Assembly: GCA_013368325.1 (NCBI GenBank) | Contig: JAACJK010000226.1 | Span: forward strand, 451,301-515,300 | Direction of reading: 5' to 3' | Length of the DNA: 64,000 bases | Source: Ephemerocybe angulata | Taxonomy: Eukaryota; Basidiomycota; Agaricomycetes; Agaricales; Psathyrellaceae | Shown here: piece by piece, positions 1 to 10,958 of the stretch | How positions within the stretch are numbered: position 1 is the stretch's first letter | Layout: each line of letters starts with the position of its first letter | Program-made: the position numbers and the translations under genes | Notes under the pieces: generated by a model | The model's database searches: none | Told to the model about the DNA's origin: nothing | What the model saw: the letters and a program-made list of their open reading frames with translations, nothing else

Positions 1-13
1 CGTCGACGACAAG

Positions 14-2935
14 ATGCCTGGATTGGTCTCAAATGCGGCGGAGGCAGTGGCGCCGGAAACGGCGATCAAGCCTAACGGAACGACGACCATGATAATACCC
101 ACCCGGAAACCACCTGGCAAGACGTTCGCGCACCAGGATCGCCTCCCCCATCTGCCTGTCCCGCCTCTAGAAGATACGTGCAAGCGCTATCTCAGAGCGC
201 TTGAGGCGCTTCAAGACGAACACGACCATGAAACAACTAAGAAGGCCGTTCAGGACTTCCTTGAAGGTGACGGTCCAAGGATACAGGAGAAGTTGGTGGA
301 ATGGGCGAAGGACAAAGCCAGGTGAGCACATTGTCGAAACGGAATTCAAGATTGTGCTGATCGACGACTGGTATAGCTACATCGAGGAGTTCTGGTACGA
401 ATCGTACCTCTCGCACAGCGACCCCGTCGTCCTTGCTCTTAACCCCTTCTTCGTCTTGGAGTGAGTGGCTTCTTGTATATCGTCATGAGATTCCTATTTA
501 ACGTGGTGCATCTGTACTAGGAACGACCCAACTCCCAGTCGCGGTACTCAGCTTCCAAGAGCAGCAGCGCTCATCGTCTCGTCCCTAGGCTTCGTTCATG
601 ACTTGCAGGCCGGCCTTCTGGAGCCCGACTCTGTGCGAGGTGTCCCGCTGGATATGGATCAGTACTCAAGACTGTTCGGCACAGCAAGAATACCCACTAG
701 CGTAAGTTACATGGTCGATGCCAGTTGCTTGGAGGCTGACCATGTCTTCTAGCGCGGATGCATGATGGCAGGCCATCCAGAGTCCCGGCATATCGTCGTC
801 CTGAGGCGAGGGCAATTTTGTGAGCCCAGCATACCACCTCGACATGTTTGTATCCATTGATCGAATTGATAGATTGGTTCGACGTCCTCGACGATGAGAA
901 CCGTCCACTTCTCACGGAACGAGAGGTTCTTCGCAATCTTACCGCCGTCGTCGCAGATGCAGATAGGGAAGACCCCTCGAAAGCGGCGCGGAACTCTATT
1001 GGGGTGCTGACGACTGAGAACCGCAAAACATGGTCTAGTCTTCGGGACATCCTCACTTCTGATCGAAACAACAAGGCCTGCTTGGAGATTGTCGACAAGG
1101 CATTGTTCATTGTATGCCTCGATGATACGGCCCCCGAGAATCTTGCGGATCTGTGCAGCAATTTCCTATGTGGGACATACCGGTTACAAGGTGGTGAACA
1201 GGTTGGAACTTGCACGAATAGGTGGTATGATAAGGCAAGTGAACGTTTGCTCTCATCGTCAGGGCACTATCTTACCGCGGTTCTCTTCAGCTTCAAATCA
1301 TAGTCTGTGCTGATGGTGCCGCTGGTATCAACTTTGAACACACCGGTGTCGACGGTCACACCGTGCTTCGGTTCGCCGCAGATGTCTTCACCGAAGGTCT
1401 AATGCTTATGGCCCGATCTATTAACCCCTCCGCCCCAACCCTCTTCCACGCTAAGCTTTCCCCGTACGCCAAGTCCTACAAGCCACCTCGCAACGCAGGC
1501 ACAAGCGGCAATGTCCCGAGTAAGTGACCCACTTGCCTCTCCGATCACCCTTCTTACTGACCTTTCCCGCAGAGAAACTCGAGTACTCGATCGACACCAC
1601 GCCGAAGAAGCTCGAGTGGAAGCTTATCCCTGAGCTCCGTGCTGGCGTGCGGTTCGCCGAGACACGCCTCAGCGACCTTATCTGCCAGAACGACTGCCAA
1701 GCCCTCGAGTTCAAGGGATACGGCAAGAACTTCATCACGAGTCATGGCTTCAGTCCCGATGCCTTCGTACAGATGGCCTTCCAGGCGGCGTACTTTGGAC
1801 TGTACGGGCGCATCGAATGTGTCTATGAGCCTGCGATGACGAAGGCGTTCTTGCACGGTCGGACAGAGGCGATTCGGTCGACGCAGCCTGAGAGTGTGGC
1901 GTTCACCAAGACATTCTACTCGGAGGCGGACCCAGCGAAGAAGGTTGCGGCGTTGAAGAAGGCTTGCGAGAGACACGTTAAGCTAACGAAGGAGTGTAGT
2001 CAAGGTCTAGGTCAGGATAGGTTCGTGACGTTCCATTCATCTTGGTTCATCGTACTGACTGAATCGCCCTATCCAGGCATCTATACGCTCTATACTGCCT
2101 CCTTCAACGTGAACTCCACGGAGATCTGAATCCCTCCCCTGAAGATCCCGCACCGCGCCCGGCAGCGCCAAGCAAGCTACCTGCTATCTTCACTGACCCG
2201 GGATACGCAACCTTGAGCACCTCGATTATCTCGACTTCGAATTGTGGAAACCCAGCCTTGAGGCTCTTCGGCTTCGGACCCGTCGCTGCAGACGGGTACG
2301 GTATCGGGTACATCATCAAGGAAGACGGTATATCGATGTGCGTACTAGCCCCAGCTCACGTTAGCCCATGCTAATTTGACTGACATGTACCATGTAGCTG
2401 CGCTTCTTCTAAGCACCTCCAAACCCGACGCTTCCTCGATACGCTTCAGAGCTACCTTCTTGAGATCCAGCGAGTCCTTATCCAGCTGCACCGGTCCGCG
2501 AACCAGAGACCTGCACCCTTCGTAGACCATAGTGGAGTCTTGAGAGACGGAAAGACCGGGCGGTCAATTCATGGAGCTACTTCGGAATCGGAAGAGTCGG
2601 AGGAGGAGGTCTCTATGCGTAAGTCGCATTATCTTGTTTGCTCGCCCACTCCCTTCTATCCTTCGTCAATCGTATTGCGGAGAAGTCATGCTCGTCGTCG
2701 AGTTCTCCGGCTTATCTCCTCCTTTGCGTCGTGTTTCTTGGAACTTGGAATGCTTACGGTGACTGAATAGCGGGATACTCCTTCTTTGATAGTGGGGAGG
2801 TTGAGAAGCTGGGTCGCAAGAGGAAATCTCCGTACTCTGATATCGGTACGTCTGTTTGAAGCAAGCGTTGACCCACTCCATTCTGACGTCCATTCCCTTT
2901 TTTCAGGTAAAGTCATTCCTTTGGTGGAATACTGA
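14..2935 (+). CDS. Carnitine O-acetyltransferase, spliced
   Basis: Transfers acetyl groups between CoA and carnitine, moving acetyl units between peroxisome, cytosol and mitochondrion. Joined exons give the choline/carnitine acyltransferase fold from end to end: an N-terminal segment with LPHLPVPPLEDTCKRYL, then YIEEFWYESYLSH, the acceptor-site segment LFGTARIPT, the active-site segment FEHTGVDGH with the catalytic His in EHT, and the C-terminal GFGPVAADGYGIGYII. Clear introns lie near 323-375, 463-520, 1518-1571 and 2846-2906, and the stop is TGA at 2933-2935. There is no C-terminal peroxisomal SKL-type signal; the tail after the catalytic domain is acidic and ends LVEY. This suggests a cytosolic YAT-like form, which is inference. 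The ATG at 14 is the first in frame, but the window edge is only 13 bases away and an upstream exon cannot be excluded. Confidence 0.92.
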
Positions 2936-3194
2936 TTGATGTGTGGTTATACCTGGCATTGTGGTGAATGTTTTATTGGGGTTAAGGAAATATGTGTATG
3001 AGTACTTATATAGGTCCTTGTTGTATCATTATCGTGTACCTTTAGGAAGAATTGGAAATGCTGTCCGTCTCCAAAATCAACGCCGAGGAGCGTTGAAGAA
3101 GGTTTTGGATACCAGACCATCGGGGGTCAACTGACAACGGTCTGCAAGCGTACATAGGCGCCAAACAAGCGCCAATTCCACAAAGGCTATCTTA

Positions 3195-5246
3195 TTACGA
3201 GTTACCATCATGGGTACGAGAATTGAAGGGGTCAAAATGCTCAGAGCTGAGGGTGTTGTGAGGGAAGCTAATGGTCGGTGGCCAGTAACGGGGCATGATT
3301 TCCTCGATGGGTAGAATCCGAAGCAATCGACTGCGCCTCGGCGCACCTGGTGGACGAACGGGTTCGGAGGCCGCCTCCAGGTCAGATTCAGACTCCTCTC
3401 CGTCCTCATTAATCCTCGTTTCTCCTTTGACTCCATCGTTTTCGGTCCAGATGCCCCAAACGAAGTTATCCCCACCGATATACTGCTGGGCCAAAAGAGC
3501 TGGATTTGAAAGGCGAACTTCCCATGCATCCACCCAAATCGGAGGGATCCGAAGCAGGTCAATGTGTTTCCACATCGACGAGACACGGTCACAGAGTCTC
3601 ATATACTCTTCCAGGCCATCCCGCATACCATCCGAGGCGGTCGGGAAGTTGAGGGCAACTTCACTGGCATGTGGCCAGAGCGCTGCCAAAGGAATATGTG
3701 GTCCGCCTTCGTGCTGGAATAGAGCCAGGAGTGTGTCGAGTCCTTGGTTCTCGCATGAAAAGACGAGTTCGGTCACGGTACACGTCATTAAGGCGAGGCG
3801 GAGCAAGGCGGCGGGTGTCTTCTGACTGGCGTCGGCCAAAGGTGTTGTAATGTCGCAAAGGACGAGCTTTCGCAATGAAGGAAATGCACTCGCAATGCTC
3901 ACGCTATCCTCCGAATAACGTCCCCGAAATGTGGTGCCGCTCGCCCACTCGAACTCTGGCCAGGGATCCCTATCGAGGGCATAATTAGATATGATCAGGG
4001 TTTCGAGCTGCGTGGCGGTGACGTATCGCAGAAGGTACCAGAGGAAGTGACCTTTACTCCCGCTCCGATTGTGCAGCCCTTCGTCGACCGACCCTCCGAT
4101 GCGCAGGTGCTTTAGTGCCGGGAAACCAAGGAAACGATTTCCCTGGACAGGATCGGAGGTAGTGTGACAGTCAGGAAAGCTAGTCCGAAGGAGTACATCT
4201 TCGCAAAGGGATAAAGTTTCGAGATGTGGGGAGCGCAGAATGTCACTGCCTATCAAGGCAAGCCAATTGATGGTGAACATTCTTTGGGAGGTCGAGCGCG
4301 TTTTGTCGCGAGGCCCATGTTCCAATGCTAGATGTGCGAGAGATTGAATCGGTGGTCGGCAAAATGCCAGTCCAGCAGCGTCCAATTTGAGGTAGTGAAG
4401 CGATGGGCATGGCCCTCGCTCATCTTGGCCTTGCAACAAGAGCACCTGGCTCTCCCATCCGGACTCGCTACTCATAGGTGCTGGGGCGGAGGCGTCGGGC
4501 ACAGGCCCTGCGCAGATGACCATGCGCTCCAGCCTTGGAGTGCAGATACAGGAGATCTGATGCCGGAAAGCGTTCAGTGGCACCCTCATGGATGTGTCAT
4601 TGGCTACGATTGTGAGGCTTTTCCACCTTTCCGAGTGCGGCACTATGAGGCTCAAAAACCGTAAAGAAAACTCTTTGAAAAGAGTTCTCGAGACTTGTGA
4701 TTCGGGGGCGGGTTTATCCCAAGTGAAATCGAAATAAAACTCGAGGGCCCGGTCGCATCCAGAGCGCTGGAGGTAGGTTTGAAGGCGCTGTGCCTCGGAG
4801 GCTACGGATTCGCATGACGACAGCTTGTCACACCAGAAGACACACCACAGAGCAGGTGTTTCAAGAGCAATATTTCTCCAAGTACCGCATACTTGTGAGA
4901 CTGATATCTCGAGTCTTGTTCTTGGGGCCGTGAACCGGGAAAGGTCCTGAGAAGTCGAGCCCAAACCCGTTGACTTGGTATTCCTCCAGTTGCCATCCAT
5001 CATAGATGACTCGGATAGGTGGGATATAGAGAAAATAGTCGAAAGTATGTTCTTCGGGAGGCGAGCTATCGCAGGGGCATTGTTGTTGTGAAGTTGGCCA
5101 TGATGTACTTTCGCAGTTGCAAGGCTTTGCGAGACTTTCGCCAGTTTGGCGAGTAGGTCAGATTGCTCTTGCTCCAAAGTCTTTAGTTTCCGACTGTGCT
5201 TGTCATGCAGACGCTTTTCTTCCGCCGTTAACTCGAGTGGCGCCAT
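3195..5246 (-). CDS. F-box protein with N-terminal coiled coil, 683 aa
   Basis: Single uninterrupted frame. Residues 1-55 are charged and helical (a short coiled coil). They are followed by an F-box-like stretch, ARLPKNILSTIFSIS, and the typical second half SQVCGTWRNIALETPALWCV about 50 residues later. The rest is leucine-rich in the loose style of agaricomycete F-box/LRR proteins, with repeated patterns such as FPALKHLRIGG and FPSLRKLVLCD, and an acidic patch near residue 620. Such proteins act as substrate adaptors for SCF (Skp1-cullin) ubiquitin ligases; the target here is unknown. Several long ORFs on the opposite strand are shadows of this frame. Confidence 0.8.
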   Translation of the reverse strand: MAPLELTAEEKRLHDKHSRKLKTLEQEQSDLLAKLAKVSQSLATAKVHHGQLHNNNAPAIARLPKNILSTIFSISHLSESSMMDGNWRNTKSTGLGSTSQDLSRFTAPRTRLEISVSQVCGTWRNIALETPALWCVFWCDKLSSCESVASEAQRLQTYLQRSGCDRALEFYFDFTWDKPAPESQVSRTLFKEFSLRFLSLIVPHSERWKSLTIVANDTSMRVPLNAFRHQISCICTPRLERMVICAGPVPDASAPAPMSSESGWESQVLLLQGQDERGPCPSLHYLKLDAAGLAFCRPPIQSLAHLALEHGPRDKTRSTSQRMFTINWLALIGSDILRSPHLETLSLCEDVLLRTSFPDCHTTSDPVQGNRFLGFPALKHLRIGGSVDEGLHNRSGSKGHFLWYLLRYVTATQLETLIISNYALDRDPWPEFEWASGTTFRGRYSEDSVSIASAFPSLRKLVLCDITTPLADASQKTPAALLRLALMTCTVTELVFSCENQGLDTLLALFQHEGGPHIPLAALWPHASEVALNFPTASDGMRDGLEEYMRLCDRVSSMWKHIDLLRIPPIWVDAWEVRLSNPALLAQQYIGGDNFVWGIWTENDGVKGETRINEDGEESESDLEAASEPVRPPGAPRRSRLLRILPIEEIMPRYWPPTISFPHNTLSSEHFDPFNSRTHDGNS

Positions 5247-5425
5247 GAGCTATCTTGGAGGATGAGAGGAGGAGGGTGGACCCAAGGGGCGCTAGCTAAG
5301 AACAGATTTGAGCCCATCTGACTTTAAATAAATTGAAACGGAGCTGCAGCAACGTGGCCCGCTGCCCCTCGCCCACCAGTTGCTAGCGGGCCGACACTTA
5401 GGTGCGGCAGTACGAGGGTTTACGT

Positions 5426-6403
5426 CTACATACCATTAGGATTCAGCAAAGTCATATTTTCATAAACTACGTAGAGTAGTGTTCTTCCCTTGCATGTCTT
5501 GAGCCAAACACCGTCATCTGTAGCCATTAGTGTACGTTCAAATATGCACTCTTGTCCATTTTGAAGCCCATCTGCATAGAAGACTTGGCCATGATTATCA
5601 ATTATTCTAGATGTGAAGTGCTCTCCTCCACCATAGATGAGTCCTTTCAGGTGATAAGTGTTATGCCCATTTGCACTGAGCAGGTTCAGCAATGATACAA
5701 TTTTCATATGAGGGTCATCAATGCCAAAGCATATGATATCGGTATGCCTCTGTAAAGTAAGCTGCCTTTCATAATGTGCCTTACAAGGTATGCATTTCTG
5801 GCGGATACTACCCCTCACAGTAAACAAGGCATCTTCGATATTGTATGATTCTCCTATTCTGCTTTTTCGGTATTGATTAGCATTTAGAACTGTGAATGCG
5901 GACAGAGAAAATTTGTTAGACAGTTGTACACTTTGTCTTTTACATGAGGGGCATTCAACGATGGTGTTGCCGAGCTCAATATTAGGAATGACTTTAGGAA
6001 CTAGATCTGATATGAATATTCCTGCTGTTCCGTAAGGAAAACGGTCAGGATATCTCCCTCTTAGCTTGAGTCTTAATTCATTGCGGACATTCTCAATAGA
6101 AGTTTGCTGACTGTGGACCTTGGAGAAGCCCGCTGCTATCTGAGCAAGATATCCTCCATGCTCCTGCCATTTAGAACCCCAAAAGATCTGGTTATTTCTC
6201 CAGATATTAAAAAGGATCACAAGAAGACTGTCGTATCCACAACTGTAGTCAACATTGTCCCAAACGATCCCTTGGGGCTGTTGTCCTTCACTTGGGTTAC
6301 CATGAATGGGTAAGTGGTCTATCGACAATATGCAGAGGTTTGCTAAGTATATTGAAGGAACATAAATCAAATGCGCCGATCGCGCCGCTACCTCCGACAG
6401 CAT
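5426..6403 (-). CDS. USP-like cysteine peptidase (ubiquitin hydrolase fold), possibly TE-linked
   Basis: 325-aa frame. The segment WDNVDYSCGYDSLLVILFNI looks like the Cys box of ubiquitin-specific peptidases, and GGGEHFTSRII with following GQVFYADGL looks like the His box. The order Cys before His fits the USP type and not Ulp1/SENP. Between them are two CxxC pairs (CPSCKRQ and QKCIPCKAHY), as in the zinc fingers of USP enzymes. The first 45 residues look unlike coding sequence, so the true start or an upstream exon is uncertain. The region is clearly more AT-rich than the genes on both sides. The frame starts head to head with the + strand gene at 6371 and overlaps it by about 33 bases. Function is inferred from motifs only. 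Confidence 0.55.
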   Translation of the reverse strand: MLSEVAARSAHLIYVPSIYLANLCILSIDHLPIHGNPSEGQQPQGIVWDNVDYSCGYDSLLVILFNIWRNNQIFWGSKWQEHGGYLAQIAAGFSKVHSQQTSIENVRNELRLKLRGRYPDRFPYGTAGIFISDLVPKVIPNIELGNTIVECPSCKRQSVQLSNKFSLSAFTVLNANQYRKSRIGESYNIEDALFTVRGSIRQKCIPCKAHYERQLTLQRHTDIICFGIDDPHMKIVSLLNLLSANGHNTYHLKGLIYGGGEHFTSRIIDNHGQVFYADGLQNGQECIFERTLMATDDGVWLKTCKGRTLLYVVYENMTLLNPNGM

Positions 6404-6837
6404 GTACGCCTAGCAGGTGGTGAATCCACGGCATTTGCGGAGGCAGCAGCTGCAATTCAAAAAGCCTGTGTTCTCTTTGGCGGTCACTTCCCAGACGGTG
6501 GGATGGTCGCTTGGGAAGGATCTACTAGAGAAAATCTTCCAACCATTGAGGCATCGGCCAGGTACTTCACGCCAAAGTCAGCCAGCAATGAAGAGACCGC
6601 ATTGGAGATCGACGACTTGATTGATCCCAGCCATACTCTCCGCCGCATGATGGAAGACGAGTTCATTCATGGCCCAGACAACAAGGTTGACTACAAAAAG
6701 GAGATATCTATTCATGGTGTTCCAAGGTACGTAGTATTACTTCAATATAGTATAAGGTTGTCATAAATATTGGGCCTAGGCACCAGGATCTATCACCTGT
6801 TTCGTTCACACACAAGTCTACCATCCAGCCTGAATAG
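6371..6837 (+). CDS. Small hypothetical protein, two exons
   Basis: Exon 1 runs to about 6726 and exon 2 from 6780 to the TAG at 6835-6837, joined across a clean GTACGT...TAG intron. The product is acidic in its second half and ends HKSTIQPE. No domain is recognised. It lies between the USP-like gene, with which it is divergent, and the family gene on the minus strand. It may be the 3' part of a larger gene, because the N-terminus is rich in Arg and starts at a weak ATG. Confidence 0.4.
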
Positions 6838-6917
6838 CCAATGCGCCAACCTCCACAGGCTCATCGTAATGGCGCTCAAGCCATTCTGCACTGTCACGGC
6901 TAAGGCCATCATGTGCA

Positions 6918-8097
6918 TCAACTGTACGGCAGTTCAGCAGGTGCCAGCAGAATTGATAAGAGAAACTCACCAATCTCCTCATCGTCACACTTGTATCTGG
7001 CAAACTGGTAAACCGACCAGGTTCCAAAGTTCAATGTTGATTTCCCTCTACGGAAGCACGAGTTGCCACATCGCAGCCTCCATGACACGTATAGCTCACA
7101 ACCGTCCCCAAACCGGCTGGAATCCTTGAATGGGTGGTTGAGCCGTTCACTGTTGAACACAAAAGTGGCCTGGCCAACCCCTCGAGCTTCACGGATTTGG
7201 GCAGGACAGTTAATATCCTGACCACATCGATGTTCCTTGAACGCGTCCCAATCCAATAAACTCCTTTTGATCGTGAATCCAGACCTCGTCAATAGGCGCT
7301 CAGGATGTGAAACAGGGTCTTCGGATGGCATAACCGCTGCATTTCGTATACCCTGGCGCATAAGGGTAAGACCAGGGTACAGAACACATAGCCTTCCATT
7401 GGAAATGTAATTCATGAGTGCGGTTGTAGGCTGATCAACCACCGACAGGAGGGGTGATCCTTTGAGTTTTCCAACAAAGAGGATACACCGGTGCACAGGA
7501 TATAGAGATCCAGAAGAGGAACCCTTTGTGAATAGATAGGCCTGAGAGAGTGTACGGCCAAAAAGAGGGTAGTGCAAGTCATCATACAGACTGTACAACG
7601 TTTTGCGGTCTTCAGGACTTGTGGCGTGCGGCATGAAATGGGGAGTGGATGTGACGTCTTCGAGGCAGAAATGTTCGTCCTCCGTGATGTATTTGAAGAA
7701 AGAAGTAATGTCGGCACTGCTGTTTGGGGCATGGATTTCCAGGCGGTACGTGAACTGAGCCCAATCTTTGGGATGAGTATTGGGAAGGTCGGTGAACAGC
7801 AAGGGAAGGATTCCATGTCCTGAGATAACCATGTTGCAGGTGTCGAGGAGGGTGAGAAATGTGTCCGGCTTTGCTATGCCAGAAGAGATGCGGAGGTGGT
7901 CGAGAAGACGCCTTCTGAGGGTAGCTTCAGCAGCAGAACGCAAAGGTCTGCACATTGTTGCAAAGGCAAGCAGGGTACCAGGAGAGTTGGCACCGCTGTC
8001 GACGATGTCGGTAAGCAGTTCAAGAGGAGTGTCTTGTAGAGCATGGAAAGAAGGAAACAGGGTTTGATCGAGGCTACCAAAAGTCCAGTATACTTGT
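6918..8097 (-). CDS. Uncharacterised agaricomycete family, member 1 (F-box-like N-terminus)
   Basis: The frame that holds the 345-aa ORF stays open upstream of its first Met at 7955 up to about 8097. This extension reads as an F-box-like helix pair: PLELLTDIVDSGANSPGTLL followed by FATMCRPLRSAAEATLRRRL. The C-terminal domain shares with the genes at 8171, 9466 and 55674 the blocks PTTALMNYI, CVLYPGLTLMRQGI, HRCGQDINCPAQIR and WRLRCGNSC. The start codon was not settled; a short 5' exon is likely. The conserved His/Cys block could bind metal (inference). No known enzymatic family is recognised. Confidence 0.65.
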
Positions 8098-8170
8098 AAT
8101 CAGATGGGCACATGGCATCAATGCGAACTCTCAATAGATATAAATACCAGAGTCAAACACAGGAAATACT

Positions 8171-9340
8171 ATGGCTCCAGCAACGCCCAAGAATCGCAAA
8201 AACGGCAAGCTGCGCCACAAGGAACCACCTTCACTGTCTGGAGAAGCACGGACAGTGCAGTATATGTCTGAACATCCACAGTATGCTTATTCACCAATTA
8301 TTCACACCCCTTCAATATTGAGCTCACAGGACATTACAGCTGAAAAGGAGGCAACCTTTGTTCAAGTCATCGGAATCGACATTCTGTTGGCTATATTTGA
8401 CACAGCAGATGAGCATGTGGTCCCACACTCGCTTGCGCAAACCTGCCGCCACTTCCGAACAGCCGTCAAGATGTGGCTGCACAGCAACATCAAGAAGCTC
8501 ATGGGACGCAACGGAATCGACTATAGTTCCTTCATGCTCCGCGCGCTAGATCGGACTGGAAGCGTCTTGTCAGGTCCAGAAGCACTCACCGCATGGTACC
8601 CCACAGCACCTGTATCTGGACGCATGGAAGTGTTTTGCCCAAATATTCCAGAAGCGTACATGGGCATGCTTGACCATCTTACCTTGGCAGAAGGTTTTGA
8701 TATCCAGGCTATCATCCACCCTGAAGGCCCCGATCGACCACGCGCATTCAGGAGTATCTATGGAGACTTTGCCTTTGGAAGAACCGTCAAGGCAGCCGTC
8801 ACATTGCAAAAAACACGGCCCATCGGAAATATCACATTCACATGTGTTCTGCTTATCGGAATTGCCAGAGAAAGCCCCACCCCCATGGTTCTGGAACAAC
8901 CATCGACTATCTTCATGAACACGATAACCGGCAAATCAATGGTTTCATATTATCCTGGTCGCACGTTCTACGCTCTAGGCCTCATGAATTATGAGGGGCC
9001 GGTCCTTCCACATGCTATACCCAGCACGCGGGCTATCCATGGAGCCAAATTCAAATTGACCACAAGGAATCCAGATTCATTCAAAACACATCAATGTGGA
9101 ACCCACAGCCTCTGCCCCAATACGATCCGAAACACATTGGACAACCGATCTGCCACAACCGATTTCTGCCATTTTTACAATGACGTGCCGCTGGCAAAAC
9201 GAGAGGCACAAAAGCTTGTTATATGGCGATTACGTTGTGCTGGAATGTGTGGGGAAGCAATGCTCCCTGAGCCATATCAAATTGATAGTGTCATGGGTCT
9301 GTATGTGACGGAGACATATGTTGCCATGGAAAGCATGTAA
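8171..9340 (+). CDS. Uncharacterised agaricomycete family, member 2
   Basis: 389-aa single frame, divergent from member 1 with a short shared upstream region. The first 60 residues are polar. Then GIDILLAIFDTADEHV and LAQTCRHFRTAVKMWL form an F-box-like start. The shared C-terminal blocks are PSTIFMNTI, VSYYPGRTFYALGLM, HQCGTHSLCPNTIRN and WRLRCAGMCG. Divergence between the copies is high, so the duplication is old or the family evolves fast. If the F-box is functional, the protein would be an SCF substrate adaptor with a family-specific recognition domain (inference). Confidence 0.7.
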   Translation: MAPATPKNRKNGKLRHKEPPSLSGEARTVQYMSEHPQYAYSPIIHTPSILSSQDITAEKEATFVQVIGIDILLAIFDTADEHVVPHSLAQTCRHFRTAVKMWLHSNIKKLMGRNGIDYSSFMLRALDRTGSVLSGPEALTAWYPTAPVSGRMEVFCPNIPEAYMGMLDHLTLAEGFDIQAIIHPEGPDRPRAFRSIYGDFAFGRTVKAAVTLQKTRPIGNITFTCVLLIGIARESPTPMVLEQPSTIFMNTITGKSMVSYYPGRTFYALGLMNYEGPVLPHAIPSTRAIHGAKFKLTTRNPDSFKTHQCGTHSLCPNTIRNTLDNRSATTDFCHFYNDVPLAKREAQKLVIWRLRCAGMCGEAMLPEPYQIDSVMGLYVTETYVAMESM

Positions 9341-9465
9341 CGTTATAGCAATCACTGCCACAGCAATTCCATCATATGCGGAAGCAATAGCTAAGCGCCA
9401 CTGGTCTTAATATTAAGCACACACAAGTTACCAACGTCGCCACCTCTACAGGAAGACGCCGCAAC

Positions 9466-10697
9466 ATGGCAGACGCCACAGTTCCTCTCATGAGACTCAT
9501 CAACGGAGACCAGCTCCAGTTCCATGGATTTGATCAAAATCCAGAGATAGCAGAGCGACTGAAGATTCATGCACAAGGTCTGTTTCACGTTGATCAGGGG
9601 ATGAGTATACTAACTCAGGACAAGGTATTTGGGAACTGCTTGAAGACGAACAGAAGCATGAGCTCCTGAAGAACCAACCCCTTCACGTACTCAGACAATT
9701 AGAGGGAGAAGGGAACATCACCAGGATTGATACTGAGCGAGCCGTAGAAGACCAGCTACGGATTCGACTACAATGGATGGATTTACCTTTCGACCAAACC
9801 ATGCATCTCCTCGACGATTACAGCTCTCTCATCACTGGGCAATTCACACTTGGAGTCATTGATGGAGCATTCTACACAAACGAGATCGACTTCCATGTTC
9901 CAGCAGTCCATGTCCAGGACTTCATCAACGCCCTTATACCATTGGGATATGCAAACATCGAGGTACAAGGAGGCGAAGGTGGCGAAGGAGAGGAGGTTCT
10001 GTTCATGGAGGATCTGACATGGGAGTATAGCGTGGGTGATGACGACGAGGACGATGAAGAGTGGACTTTCAACAACAACACATTAGGTCATCGGATACGC
10101 CGAGCTCGCAATGGACCCCTCAAGTACCACATTCGGGATGGACCGCACACCCTTGGACGCTACTACCTTGTCAACCATGATAGAAAACGGGTCAACATTA
10201 TCTCCTGCAAGAAACATCCCCTTGTCAGCATTGCTCACTTCCATACAACAGTGTCCATGAACTATATTGCTCATCATGGCCTGGTTGTCCTTTACCCAGC
10301 CTTGACGCTCCAAAAGCAGGGCTTAGCCTCAGGAGGACCGTGGACAATGGAACCTGGCGCTGCGAAGGCTATCCAGAAATACGAAGGTCGAGGATACACA
10401 ACCACTACCGTTAACGAAAACAAGCATCACACCTGCGGCAGGGACCCTAGCTGCCCTCAGACGATCCGGAATCTTGGTGACAGCGGAGTACTTCATATGC
10501 GCTGGAGTGATTTCCGCGGCCTGCCAGGGAGGAGGGTCCGTGCTTGTCGAGACGCAGTCAAGTGCATATGGCAACTGGCCTCTGGAGACTGGTGCATGGG
10601 CGCGAATGGAGAGTCCATTGGGCTTGTGATGGTTAATCAATACTGTGAACGTGAGTCCAGATATGTGACATTGTGCAACATACGTACTTACCACTGA
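9466..10697 (+). CDS. Uncharacterised agaricomycete family, member 3, two exons
   Basis: Exon 1 is 9466-9577 and exon 2 starts at 9619; the join is phase 1 and opens the frame through GQGIWELLEDEQ into the long downstream ORF. The C-terminal blocks match the family: FHTTVSMNYI, LVVLYPALTLQKQGL, HTCGRDPSCPQTIRN. The final Cys block is altered (WQLASGDWCMG). No clear F-box is seen at the N-terminus. The stop is at 10695-10697, or a small intron starting near 10651 extends the protein by about 20 residues (alternative end near 10770). Confidence 0.68.
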
Positions 10698-10958
10698 TTT
10701 ACAGTCATTCAGAATAATACAAAAAGAGCGAGCGAAAGCGTGGAAGACAGGAGGTCTGTTGAAGTGTAATACAAATTACGTAGAAAATTGATGCATCTGA
10801 AACCAAAGTGATATCAGTGAGCAAAAGGGGGGAAACGGGGGAAACGGGAGGATTTTCCAAAAAAAGACGTTGGTCGGGGTTTTTTTGGAAAGTGATCAAA
10901 ATTGGGTAAATAGATACAAAGTCCACATGCATTACAAGGAACGTTGCAAAACAGGTGC

